Assembly (NCBI GenBank): GCA_910583765.1
Contig: CAJTYS010000025.1
Coordinates: 1 to 61,118, forward strand
DNA length: 61,118 nucleotides
Direction of reading: 5' to 3'
DNA from: an uncultured Eubacteriales bacterium
Lineage (GTDB): Bacteria; Bacillota; Clostridia; Peptostreptococcales; Anaerovoracaceae
The translations under genes were made by a program, and so were the position numbers. This document shows, one piece after another, positions 1-8,139 of the stretch. Each line of letters starts with the position of its first letter. Position 1 is the first letter of the stretch. The notes under the pieces were generated by a model that was given only the letters and a program-made list of their open reading frames with translations, searched no databases and was not told the origin of the DNA.

Positions 1-1
1 G

Positions 2-1312
2 TTATACCAAGTAGTTCATCATCAATCCCAAGGCCGCATAGTTGTTCAACGTATACGCACCGTGTTTGGAATACATATTTGAGAACTGGAATGGATCTGA
101 GAACCGATCTTGATCAATGGCTTGCAGATCATTGCTGATCAAACTTGCCGAATTGGTGTTCATGGCACTGGTGCTCCTGTTGTACAGGTTTTCTGCCAGA
201 CCACCTCTGCCTGACAGTAAGTCTTTTGCCAGGGTCGGCTCTTCTTGCAGCGCCTTGGTAAGGGCTTCTTTATCCAATACCAACTGCCCTTCTTTGTCCG
301 TAGTGATCCCTAACTTCTTAAGAGATTGGGCAGCTCCGATGGAACGTTCAAAGTTCCGCAGCTGAGTCGCTGTCCCGCGGCCGTGGTCTGCGTTATCCTG
401 CAGGAATCCAACGGCTTTGTTGTAATTCTTTAGAAGATCGGACACAGCAGAGACCACTTTATCCGTATCTGGGCGCACAGAAACGTCTGTTGTTCCCGTA
501 GCTTTGAGATCCGCCTGGATCCGGCCCATATCCAGCTGTACGCTGTTGGACTGTGATGTATGGTCTGTAGTCTCTCCATTGGCAGTCACGCTGTATTGCG
601 CGTTCTGCGCTTCTGTGGAAATGTTCTGCAATCCTTCTGCCGCACCCATCTGACCTGCTACTTCAAAGGCAGCATCCGTACCAGTGGAACGGCTCTGCAG
701 ACTTAAAACAGCCTTTCCATTTTCCTGTGTCACAGACGCGACCACGCCTGAATCAGACTTGTTGATGGCAGCCGCGGCTTCTCTTAACATCTGTCCGTTA
801 GTCTTAGTGGCTCCACTATCCTTTGTAGCGCTGATGTTGATGTTAACATTGCCTTTCGGTCCAGAAATGGTAAATGCCATATCCCCCTGGGCAAGAGCGC
901 CACTCTTTACACCATCACTGCGATTCTGCTGCGCAGTCGCCAGCTGGGTGACTTCTAAAGTCATATCCTGTGCTGGTCTCGCGGCATAAGAGGCATAACC
1001 GCCGTAACGATTCGTTACGCTGGCCACATCTGTTTCAGAGCTAACAGCAGTCAGTGAGTTCATCACCCCTGCCGAATTGCTGGCCTTCAGGCTATTGGCA
1101 GACTGCATGACATCGCTCATAGTTGAACTGTAATCCCGCAGGAAATCCAAACTTGAGCTTCTATATTGGTCTCTATACTGGCTTTGCGTGGATTCCATGA
1201 CCTGTCTCTGGTACTTTGGATTCTTGGAAAGCGCCTGCTGCAGCCTGATTTGACTGATGGTGTTCTGATAGTTATAATAGTTGCTATATGAGGATCCTAT
1301 TCCGTTTATCAT
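2..1312 (-). CDS. FliD-like (flagellar cap-like) protein
   Basis: The complete 436-residue protein ends with a TAA at the window edge and starts at an ATG behind a GGAGGGAG ribosome binding site. It has no signal peptide. The N-terminus is rich in Asn, Tyr and Gln. A polar middle part carries beta-rich segments (DMTLEVTQLATAQQNRS around residue 115), and a C-terminal Leu/Lys heptad region (VSAVSDLLKNYNKAVGFLQD) resembles the FliD C-terminal coiled coil. FliD caps the growing flagellar filament. This protein is shorter than usual FliD (about 500-700 residues) and no other flagellar gene is in the window, so it may be a FliD-like protein of another role. The family call is by recognition only. 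Confidence 0.55.
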   Translation of the reverse strand: MINGIGSSYSNYYNYQNTISQIRLQQALSKNPKYQRQVMESTQSQYRDQYRSSSLDFLRDYSSTMSDVMQSANSLKASNSAGVMNSLTAVSSETDVASVTNRYGGYASYAARPAQDMTLEVTQLATAQQNRSDGVKSGALAQGDMAFTISGPKGNVNINISATKDSGATKTNGQMLREAAAAINKSDSGVVASVTQENGKAVLSLQSRSTGTDAAFEVAGQMGAAEGLQNISTEAQNAQYSVTANGETTDHTSQSNSVQLDMGRIQADLKATGTTDVSVRPDTDKVVSAVSDLLKNYNKAVGFLQDNADHGRGTATQLRNFERSIGAAQSLKKLGITTDKEGQLVLDKEALTKALQEEPTLAKDLLSGRGGLAENLYNRSTSAMNTNSASLISNDLQAIDQDRFSDPFQFSNMYSKHGAYTLNNYAALGLMMNYLV

Positions 1313-1354
1313 AACTCTCCCTCCTTCCTCAATAAAATAGTCTGCTTCAAGTGT

Positions 1355-1383
1355 ATTATAATCCTTTTGCCGTGAAATGGAAA
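1355..1383 (-). promoter_or_regulatory. Predicted promoter of the FliD-like gene
   Basis: On the minus strand TTTCCA (1383-1378) is followed 17 bases later by a perfect TATAAT (1360-1355), about 40 bases upstream of the start codon. The -10 is strong and the -35 matches 4 of 6 bases. Confidence 0.5.
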
Positions 1384-1443
1384 GCTTTTTTGCTGGATTT
1401 TCAGGGCTTTTTTGCCTAAATCAGGTCCGGTGTCCAGAAATCC

Positions 1444-2943
1444 CTAAACTTGCTCCAAATATTCCTCCAGCGTCAATTTCTGCTTGTAGATTTCCTTTGC
1501 TGCGTCTTTTCCCACATAACGGATGTGCCACGGCTCGTATTTGTAGCCGGTGATGTCCTCTTTGCCTTTTGGGAATCGAATGATGAATCCATATTTATGC
1601 GCGTGCTTCGCAAGCCAAGCGCCCTCCTGAGTCGCGCCGTAGGCCTGCACCAGATTGTAATTCACAGATGGCGAAGAAACATCAGCCACCAGCCCTGTCT
1701 GATGTTCGCTGTGGCCTGGCTCAGCGCTGTATTGCTCGGCGCTGTATCTCCCGTCTTTATTCACATAGCGCTCAAAGATTTGTTTCTGATACGCATAAGG
1801 CCTATAGCCGCTGGTGATCTTGATAGTATAGCCTTCTTCCTTTGCGGCAGCCGCCAGTTTTTTGAATGCCGCGGCCGCTGGCTTTCTCATTTGCTGATAA
1901 CCGCTGCCGCCAGAGACGGCTGGCTTTCCGTCCACCAGATCGCTGGGTTCATAGTCTGGCTTGAGATCGTGGGTTTTGTTGACGAGGATCAGATATTCAG
2001 ACGATGTGTTACGGGCATTTGTTTCCATCTGTGTCTCCTGTTTCTTCGTCTCCTGCTCCGCGTCCTGCCGCTGAATCGCAGATGCTGGCTCCGCGTCGTT
2101 CTTTTCGCCTACTCGCTCTGTCAGGTGCGGCCATACGATGAAAAACGCGGCAAAGACCGCCAATGCCATGGCCAGTGCCCGAATTCGCTTGGCCCTGCGC
2201 CTTTTCTTGCCTCTGATATTCTTATGCTTTCTCTGCTTTTTCTCGATCTTGCGCCGTTGCTTTGCCTCCAGCTTGCGCCTGCGCTCTTCGATCCTGCGCC
2301 GGGCCGCTTCTCTGTCAAAATCCCGCTGATTGCTGCCCTGGAGAATAGGCTTTCCCGGGGAAGGCCTGCTCTGTGCGCCGCTTCTTCTTTGTTCAGAAGG
2401 GCGGTTTCGCGCAGCGGACCTGCTGCCCTGCGCAGAAGGCCTAGCGCCTTGTGTCAAGGGTTTTCCATAGGCAGAGGGCCTGTTCTGTCCCAAAGGCCTG
2501 CTTCCTTGCCCAGAAGACCGATCATAAGCAGATGGCCTGCTCTGCTCTAAAGATCTGCCGCCCTGCAGCGGAGAGCTATCGTATCCAGGGGGCAGTCCTC
2601 GCTGTGAGGAACCCCCTGCTGGGCCGCTGTCATATCTAGTGCTTCCATGTGGAGCAGAGGGCCTCCTGGCCGTGCTGCTCTGAGCGTTCCCTCCCAACAG
2701 GCCGCTGCCTGTGCCCGAAGGCCTCTGCTGCCTGCTGCTCGCTGCTGCCCGCTCTGTCGTTCCGCCTTGACGATATCCGCCTGGCGCGCCTCTGCTCTCC
2801 AAAGCCGCCAGCCGCTGAGCCCTGCTGCTTCCCGCGGGCCTCTTTGACTGGCTGTTTGGGGAAGGGCCGCGGGCCGCACTTTCCGCTGATCGCCTTGCTC
2901 TGTCACCTCCTATGGGTCGTTTATTGTTTTCATCCCTAATCAT
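1444..2943 (-). CDS. VanY/M15-type D,D-carboxypeptidase with long disordered N-terminus
   Basis: The protein has 499 residues. Residues 1-205 are low complexity (Arg, Ser, Pro, Gly, Gln, with repeats such as RPSAYG and QGSRP). A very basic stretch (about 206-255, many KRR/RRK) precedes one membrane helix (ALAMALAVFAAFFIVW). The external C-terminal half is an M15B peptidase domain: SGYRPYAYQ, then SEHQTGLVAD (zinc ligands H414 and D421), then EPWHIRYVG (catalytic E470, zinc ligand H473). Such enzymes trim D-Ala-D-Ala from peptidoglycan stems. The topology N-in/C-out is inferred. The roughly 200-residue disordered cytoplasmic tail is unusual for this family. An AGAGGAAA site lies just before the chosen ATG. 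Confidence 0.88.
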   Translation of the reverse strand: MIRDENNKRPIGGDRARRSAESAARGPSPNSQSKRPAGSSRAQRLAALESRGAPGGYRQGGTTERAAASSRQQRPSGTGSGLLGGNAQSSTARRPSAPHGSTRYDSGPAGGSSQRGLPPGYDSSPLQGGRSLEQSRPSAYDRSSGQGSRPLGQNRPSAYGKPLTQGARPSAQGSRSAARNRPSEQRRSGAQSRPSPGKPILQGSNQRDFDREAARRRIEERRRKLEAKQRRKIEKKQRKHKNIRGKKRRRAKRIRALAMALAVFAAFFIVWPHLTERVGEKNDAEPASAIQRQDAEQETKKQETQMETNARNTSSEYLILVNKTHDLKPDYEPSDLVDGKPAVSGGSGYQQMRKPAAAAFKKLAAAAKEEGYTIKITSGYRPYAYQKQIFERYVNKDGRYSAEQYSAEPGHSEHQTGLVADVSSPSVNYNLVQAYGATQEGAWLAKHAHKYGFIIRFPKGKEDITGYKYEPWHIRYVGKDAAKEIYKQKLTLEEYLEQV

Positions 2944-3176
2944 GCCATTTCCTCTGGGTTATCCTTAAAAATCATAATATAGATATTGTATAATAGATCG
3001 TCTCTATTTACAAATGTAAATTTTAAAAAGGAAGAATGCTGTCGTTTTTTGAGGCTTCATCAACATCGCACAGTGATATTTTCCGCGATCCGCTGAAAGG
3101 AATTGCAGAACAGCTGGTTTCATGGTATCATGGACGCAATTGCAATTGATGAAAAACGAGAATGTGAGGTGCGAGT

Positions 3177-3731
3177 ATGAAAAATGATCGGGTCTTGAGG
3201 ATCTATACGGATGGTGGCTGCTCTGGGAATCAAAGCCGGAAAAACTTCGGCGGCTGGGGCGCTGTACTGGAATTCGCGGGTCACAGCAAGGAACTGTACG
3301 GCGGTGAGAAAAACACGACTAACAATCGCATGGAAATGACCGCTTTGCTGGAAGCCTTCCGTGCCATCAAAAAGGAAAATCAGACCATCGAAGTTTATTC
3401 GGACAGCTCCTACCTCATGGATTGTTTTCGTAAAAAATGGTACAAGGGCTGGCTGAAAAACGGCTGGAAGACTTCTGCGAAAAAGCCGGTGGAAAACCGA
3501 GATCTATGGGAAGCGCTCCTGCCTTATTTAGACCGTCACACCATTGCCTTTTACCGAGTCAAGGGTCATGTGGACTTAGACAGCCCTTCCACGAACTTTG
3601 ATAAATTGTACCAAAAATTCCAGGAATGGAACGGCAGCGATTATTCTTTTGAGGATTTCCAGTATGTGACTGAAAAAAATAATCGGGCCGATGAGCTGGC
3701 GAACTTAGGGATCGATCAAGTCCGTGAATAG
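3177..3731 (+). CDS. rnhA: Ribonuclease HI
   Basis: The 184-residue protein cuts the RNA strand of RNA-DNA hybrids. The four acidic metal-binding residues are all visible: D12 in IYTDGGCSGN, E53 in NNRMEMTALL, D76 in VYSDSSY and D172 in NRADELANLG. The basic handle region KKWYKGWLKNGWK is also present. It is about 30 residues longer than E. coli RNase HI because of an insert around residues 128-165 (DLDSPSTNFDKLYQKFQEW), as seen in clostridial homologues. The start has a GTGAGGTG site nearby. It converges with the cysteine desulfurase gene, leaving only 10 bases between the stop codons. Confidence 0.93.
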   Translation: MKNDRVLRIYTDGGCSGNQSRKNFGGWGAVLEFAGHSKELYGGEKNTTNNRMEMTALLEAFRAIKKENQTIEVYSDSSYLMDCFRKKWYKGWLKNGWKTSAKKPVENRDLWEALLPYLDRHTIAFYRVKGHVDLDSPSTNFDKLYQKFQEWNGSDYSFEDFQYVTEKNNRADELANLGIDQVRE

Positions 3732-3741
3732 CTGCCATGTT

Positions 3742-4878
3742 TCAGCCTTTCTTTGAAATCGCATGAATCGCGTCCACAGCGATTTTCATCTGTCGCTCAT
3801 TATTATACATACCCATGCTCATACGGACCGCGCCAGTGTCCCAGGTGCCTATGGTCTTGTGCGCTAACCCCGCGCAGTGATAGCCGCCTCGCACTGCGAT
3901 GCCATATTCATCGTTTAACAGCGATGCGGTTTCTTCACAATCATACCCTTTTATGTTGAATGTGACAATACCCACCTTTTTTCTACAGTCAGAAGGGCCA
4001 TAAACCGTGACATTTTTCATGTTGCGAAGCCCCTCATCCAAGATCCCTGTCAATTCCCGTTGATGTTCGCGGATGGTGCTGACCCCTATTTTTTGAACAA
4101 AGGCAGCAGAATAACCCAGGCCAATGATGCCCGGCGCGTTGATGGTTCCTGCTTCGTACCCCTCTGGCAGCTCCTTTGGCTGGATCAGGTCTTTTGAAGC
4201 GGTTCCAGTCCCGCCTTGTATCATCTGCTTTAGGCTAATGCCTTCCCGCACGTAAAGCATTCCTGTTCCCAGCGGCCCCAGCAGTCCTTTGTGTCCAGGC
4301 ACTGCCAGCATGTCGATACCGTCCACATCCATCTGCAGGTGACCCGCGCCCTGTGCGCCGTCCACTAAGAACAAGAGATTACGGCGGCAGCACAAAGCTG
4401 CCAGCTTTTTCACAGGCATGATGGTCCCAGTGACATTGGACGCCTGAGTACAGACGATCAGTTTAGTATTAGGACGGATGGCTTTTTCCACGCGGCTGAT
4501 CTCCAGGCTGCCATCTGGTCCGCAGGGCACGATGGTCCGCGACACCCCCTCTTCTGCCAAGGCTCGGATGGGACGCAGAACGGAATTGTGTTCCATTGCC
4601 GTGGTGATCACATGATCGCCTCTGCTCAGGACCCCTTTTATGGCAAGGTTCAGCGCTTCCGTGGTGTTGTTTGTAAAAATCACTCGCTCTGGATTTTTGA
4701 TTTTGAAAAAGTCTGCCAGCGTTTTTCTGGCCTGATATACTTCCTCTCCTGTCCTTGTGGACAAATCGTGACCCGAACGCCCCGGGTTTCCGCAATAAGA
4801 CAGCATGCACGCATCCATGGCTTCGATCATTCCCTTTGGTTTCGGAAAAGACGTGGCCCCATTATCTAAATAAATCAT
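3742..4878 (-). CDS. Cysteine desulfurase family protein (class V aminotransferase)
   Basis: The 378-residue PLP enzyme opens with YLDNGATSFPKP and carries the Schiff-base lysine in VPGHKGLLGPLGTG. A Cys in RGGYHCAGLAHKTIG is in the place of the sulfur-accepting cysteine. The closing part VRMSMGMYNNE is typical of the shorter NifS/SufS-like subgroup found in clostridia. It probably removes sulfur from cysteine for Fe-S or selenium chemistry. It follows, in the same direction and 59 bases away, a ferredoxin-type gene, suggesting that it serves that redox operon. The start follows GGAGGAAAAGCC. Confidence 0.88.
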   Translation of the reverse strand: MIYLDNGATSFPKPKGMIEAMDACMLSYCGNPGRSGHDLSTRTGEEVYQARKTLADFFKIKNPERVIFTNNTTEALNLAIKGVLSRGDHVITTAMEHNSVLRPIRALAEEGVSRTIVPCGPDGSLEISRVEKAIRPNTKLIVCTQASNVTGTIMPVKKLAALCCRRNLLFLVDGAQGAGHLQMDVDGIDMLAVPGHKGLLGPLGTGMLYVREGISLKQMIQGGTGTASKDLIQPKELPEGYEAGTINAPGIIGLGYSAAFVQKIGVSTIREHQRELTGILDEGLRNMKNVTVYGPSDCRKKVGIVTFNIKGYDCEETASLLNDEYGIAVRGGYHCAGLAHKTIGTWDTGAVRMSMGMYNNERQMKIAVDAIHAISKKG

Positions 4879-4937
4879 GGCTTTTCCTCCTCAAGTACAC
4901 CATATGCGGAGAAAAACCAGATGGTGCCATAGGAGGG

Positions 4938-6113
4938 TCAGATTTTCCAGTTTCGATCTGCGATTTTAGCCAGCCACGTTGTTTTCACATCAATGGCCTT
5001 TTGCGGGCACATTTCCTGGCAGCAGTAGCATTTGATGCACTTGCGGTAACGATAGACAGGTTTTCCCTTTTTCATGCGGATCGCCTTTTCCTCCAGGGGA
5101 CACGCCTGCGCGCAAATGCCGCAGCCCACGCATTTGTCTTTTTTCACAAAGGGTTTGCGGTCCAGTAAAGGCTGAAGAAATCCGATGGCTTTGAGCTGCC
5201 CCTGAAACTCTTCGCCTCGCTCCACGTTGAAATCCGCGTTGCCCCACTGTGAGATCGCCGCTTCCATGGAAATGGCTCCCCCTGGAGTCAGGATTTCAAT
5301 GTTTTCTGCCTCGTATGTGCCGATGCCGTATTCCTGACCATAAACATTGGTGGGCACCAGCTCCGGCCTAAGGTCCACCAGCCTGCAAAAAACGCTGTCC
5401 AAGGCCACAGGATCAGCGGAAGCCATCAGCAGGTACATAGGCGTTGGATCGCCGGACTGAGGGCCATTGCCTTCCATGGCCATGATCCCGTCCATGATAT
5501 GTATCCTTGGCCGCACCAGCAGGTTCAGATCCCCGATCATTTTCCCGAACACATCCGCATTGGGAAATCTCGCGTGAGACGCGCCTTTGTTAAAGCCGTA
5601 GACACAGCCAAAAGTGTTTTTCATGGCCCCTGTGATTCGCTCTAGCTGATGGGTTTTCATCTTGCACAAGTTGACAATGGCATCCGCTTCCAGGACACCT
5701 TTGCACAGCACAAAATGATCCGCCGCATGGCCCTCTGGGTAATCGATCTGCTGCCCTTGGGAAAAATCAGCTGCTTCGATCCCCAGCTGCTGCGCCTCCT
5801 GAAGGATCCCGCAGCCTTCTGCCGTCTGCTCCACTCCGATCAGATGATTGCCTGGCGAATCCCCATAAAGCAGGTTTTCATAACCGTTCTCCCGCAAAGA
5901 GCGGCCTACTGCGGCAAAAACCTGGGGATGGGTGGTGCAGGCTTTGTCCGGTGCGCACCGAGCCAAAAGATTGGGCTTCAAAATGATACGTTCTTCTTTT
6001 GCGAGAAACTGCTCCCAGCCGCCCAAAAGCGCTACGGCCCCGGCCACTGCCTGATCCACTAGCTCCTGTTTATATTTCCTGCATTCTATGATCGCGACTT
6101 TACTCTTTTCCAT
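4938..6113 (-). CDS. DUF362 domain protein with two 4Fe-4S clusters
   Basis: The 391-residue protein has an N-terminal DUF362 domain (IILKPNLLARCAPDKACTTH, then LYGDSPGNHLIGVEQT) and a C-terminal bacterial ferredoxin domain with two cluster motifs, CVGCGICAQACP and CIKCYCCQEMCP. It is likely an electron-transfer protein; its partner is not known. I chose the internal ATG at 6113 because an in-frame start further upstream (6227) would run into the preceding gene. With this start the genes are 2 bases apart, which suggests coupled translation. Confidence 0.82.
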   Translation of the reverse strand: MEKSKVAIIECRKYKQELVDQAVAGAVALLGGWEQFLAKEERIILKPNLLARCAPDKACTTHPQVFAAVGRSLRENGYENLLYGDSPGNHLIGVEQTAEGCGILQEAQQLGIEAADFSQGQQIDYPEGHAADHFVLCKGVLEADAIVNLCKMKTHQLERITGAMKNTFGCVYGFNKGASHARFPNADVFGKMIGDLNLLVRPRIHIMDGIMAMEGNGPQSGDPTPMYLLMASADPVALDSVFCRLVDLRPELVPTNVYGQEYGIGTYEAENIEILTPGGAISMEAAISQWGNADFNVERGEEFQGQLKAIGFLQPLLDRKPFVKKDKCVGCGICAQACPLEEKAIRMKKGKPVYRYRKCIKCYCCQEMCPQKAIDVKTTWLAKIADRNWKI

Positions 6114-6115
6114 GT

Positions 6116-6529
6116 TTATGCTTCGGAATCCAGCAGCAGTTCTTCCACGATCTTCGCCGCGTCTTCCACGCAGCCATCGCAGGAGCGCAGGACTTCGCCG
6201 GTCTTCACGCCTTTGATTTCTTCGCAAATGACCGACTTGTTCATTTCCTTGAAACGCTCAGTCATTTCTTTCATCTTTTTGTAGCAGGCTTTCTTTGTGC
6301 CTGGCTTGTCCAGATTTCCATCGCTGAGCTTCATGCCTACTAGGGCTGCCATGGCGCTGACTGCGCCGCAGGTTCCCATGGTCCCCATGCCAAAGCCAAA
6401 GGATTCTGTCATGCGGAAGGCATCTTTTTCATCAACGCCAAACAAATCGCAATAAGCGCAAGCCACAGACTGGGCGCAATTGTAACCACTGTGATGATTT
6501 TCTACTGTTTTTTCAACTCTTTCTGACAT
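6116..6529 (-). CDS. C_GCAxxG_C_C family redox protein
   Basis: The 137-residue protein has the family's cysteine pattern: NCAQSVACAY, then GTMGTCGAVSAMAAL, then a C-terminal CDGCVEDAAKIV. These proteins are thought to be redox-active or metal-binding, often beside flavin or Fe-S oxidoreductases, as here. The start at 6529 is fixed by AGAGGAGGACTTGAAA directly upstream; a more upstream ATG (6607) lacks a site. It sits between the FAD dehydrogenase and the DUF362-ferredoxin gene in one operon. Confidence 0.83.
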   Translation of the reverse strand: MSERVEKTVENHHSGYNCAQSVACAYCDLFGVDEKDAFRMTESFGFGMGTMGTCGAVSAMAALVGMKLSDGNLDKPGTKKACYKKMKEMTERFKEMNKSVICEEIKGVKTGEVLRSCDGCVEDAAKIVEELLLDSEA

Positions 6530-6637
6530 TTTCAAGTCCTCCTCTTTTCTTTTTACTGATTGATTTCTATCATTCAAACACGACATAGGCTGCTTTACCC
6601 AGGGCAATGGCTCCGCTGCCTGGACAGCCGCCGCGTT

Positions 6638-8017
6638 CTACTTGTATTGTTCCGCTAAGATGCGCCCCACATGCACGCCGCTGGCCGATGCCTGGGACAG
6701 GGAATGGGTCACGCCAGAGCCGTCTCCCAGGGCGTACATGCCTTTTACTTTTGTCTCCAGGTTTTCGTCCACTTCCACCTTTGAATTGTAGAATTTCACT
6801 TCCACCCCGTAGAGCAGGGTGTCTTCGTTGGCCGTGCCCGGGGCGATCTTGTCCAGAGCATAGATCATTTCAATGATATTATCCAGCTGCCGCTTTGGAA
6901 TCACCAGGCTCAAATCGCCGGCCGTGGCCTGGAGAGTCGGCCTTGTGAAGCATTTTTGCATCCTGCGGGGGCTGCTTCTCCTGCCCTTTACCAAATCACC
7001 GAATCGCTGGAGCAAAACGCCGCCGCCCAACATATTGGACAGTTTTGCGATGGATTCGCCGTATTCATTGCTGTCTTTGAACGGCTCTGTGAAATTGTTG
7101 GAAACCAGCAGCGCGAAGTTGGTGTTTTCTCTGCGCAGAGCGGGATCCGCGTAGCTGTGGCCATTGACAGTGACAATGCCGTTTGTATTTTCCGCCACCA
7201 CTTCTCCATAAGGATTCATACAGAAGGTACGAACTTGGTCATTGTATTTATCTGTCTTGTAAACGATCTTGCTTTCATAAACATCGTCTGTGATATGCTT
7301 GAATATTTCAGCCGGCAGTTCAACCCGCACGCCGATGTCCACCCTGTTCTTTCGCTGACTGATCTCCATTTTGTCACAGACGCTGGAAATCCATTTGGAA
7401 CCAGAACGTCCTGTTGCCAGCACCAGATTTTTGCAGGTGAGCACTTCGTCTTTGTCAGTCACGACTTTGAATGTGCCATCGTCTTCTTTCTCAATATCCG
7501 CGATGGTGGTATAAAACATGGTGTCAATCTTATGGCTGCAGTAATCGAAGATCCTGCCCAGAATCCGCACATTCCTATCCGTGCCCAAATGCCGCACCTT
7601 TGCTTCCAGCAGGTGCAGGTCGTTTCGCAGGGCAATGGTCTTCAGCTGGGAGCTGGCAGTGGAATAAAGCTTTGCGTCCGCGCCGCCCATGCCGCACAGG
7701 ACACTGTCCACGTATTCCATCAATTCTAAAGCCTGTTCCGTGCCCACATAATTGTGTAGATCACCGCCAAACTGGGTGGTGATGTTATACTTTCCATCAG
7801 AAAGGGTCCCTGCGCCGCCATAGCCGTTCATGATATGGCATGGGCTGCATTTCACGCAGGTCTTGGCACCTTTTTTGATCGGACACTGGCGCTTTTCCAA
7901 AGGCGCGCCCTTGTCGATCATCAGCACCTTTGCCTTGTTATCGATCTTGGTCAGTTCATAGGACAGGAACACGCCGCTGGCCCCTGCGCCCACAATAATG
8001 ATATCATACTGTTTCAT
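6638..8017 (-). CDS. FAD-dependent dehydrogenase (COG2509 type)
   Basis: The 459-residue flavoprotein begins with an FAD-binding Rossmann motif (IIIVGAGASGVFLSYEL) and ends with DGSGVTHSLSQASASGVHVG, the conserved C-terminal FAD contact of this family. A cysteine-rich loop CPIKKGAKTCVKCSPCH lies at about residues 45-61 and may bind a metal or carry redox cysteines. The substrate is unknown. It is the first gene of a likely four-gene redox operon running to 3742. The start follows AAGGGAGAAACGAGA. Confidence 0.85.
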   Translation of the reverse strand: MKQYDIIIVGAGASGVFLSYELTKIDNKAKVLMIDKGAPLEKRQCPIKKGAKTCVKCSPCHIMNGYGGAGTLSDGKYNITTQFGGDLHNYVGTEQALELMEYVDSVLCGMGGADAKLYSTASSQLKTIALRNDLHLLEAKVRHLGTDRNVRILGRIFDYCSHKIDTMFYTTIADIEKEDDGTFKVVTDKDEVLTCKNLVLATGRSGSKWISSVCDKMEISQRKNRVDIGVRVELPAEIFKHITDDVYESKIVYKTDKYNDQVRTFCMNPYGEVVAENTNGIVTVNGHSYADPALRRENTNFALLVSNNFTEPFKDSNEYGESIAKLSNMLGGGVLLQRFGDLVKGRRSSPRRMQKCFTRPTLQATAGDLSLVIPKRQLDNIIEMIYALDKIAPGTANEDTLLYGVEVKFYNSKVEVDENLETKVKGMYALGDGSGVTHSLSQASASGVHVGRILAEQYK

Positions 8018-8093
8018 TCTCGTTTCTCCCTTCTTTTTCAGGCTTCCCCTGTTTGCCTGGCCCGCGGTTTCTCCACAGGCTCATTTCAAAAGA

Positions 8094-8123
8094 GGCTGCC
8101 AAGCGAATCTCAGCATGGCAGCC
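8094..8123 (-). terminator. Intrinsic terminator after the L,D-transpeptidase gene
   Basis: GGCTGCCA (8094-8101) pairs perfectly with TGGCAGCC (8116-8123) around a 14-base loop. Read on the minus strand it is followed by TCTTTTG, 17 bases beyond the stop codon. Confidence 0.7.
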
Positions 8124-8139
8124 CTTGTTTCCACATTCT

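Noticed and set aside
1450..2550. Long open frame on the plus strand opposite the VanY-type gene
   Set aside because: It is the shadow of a repetitive, GC-rich coding region, without ribosome site or recognisable domain; the minus-strand gene has clear catalytic motifs.
6570..6650. Coding-like tail on the minus strand ending GGCPGSGAIALGKAAYVVFE before a TGA
   Set aside because: It looks protein-like and may be the remnant of a lost gene, but no start or family could be identified and it overlaps the end of the FAD dehydrogenase gene.
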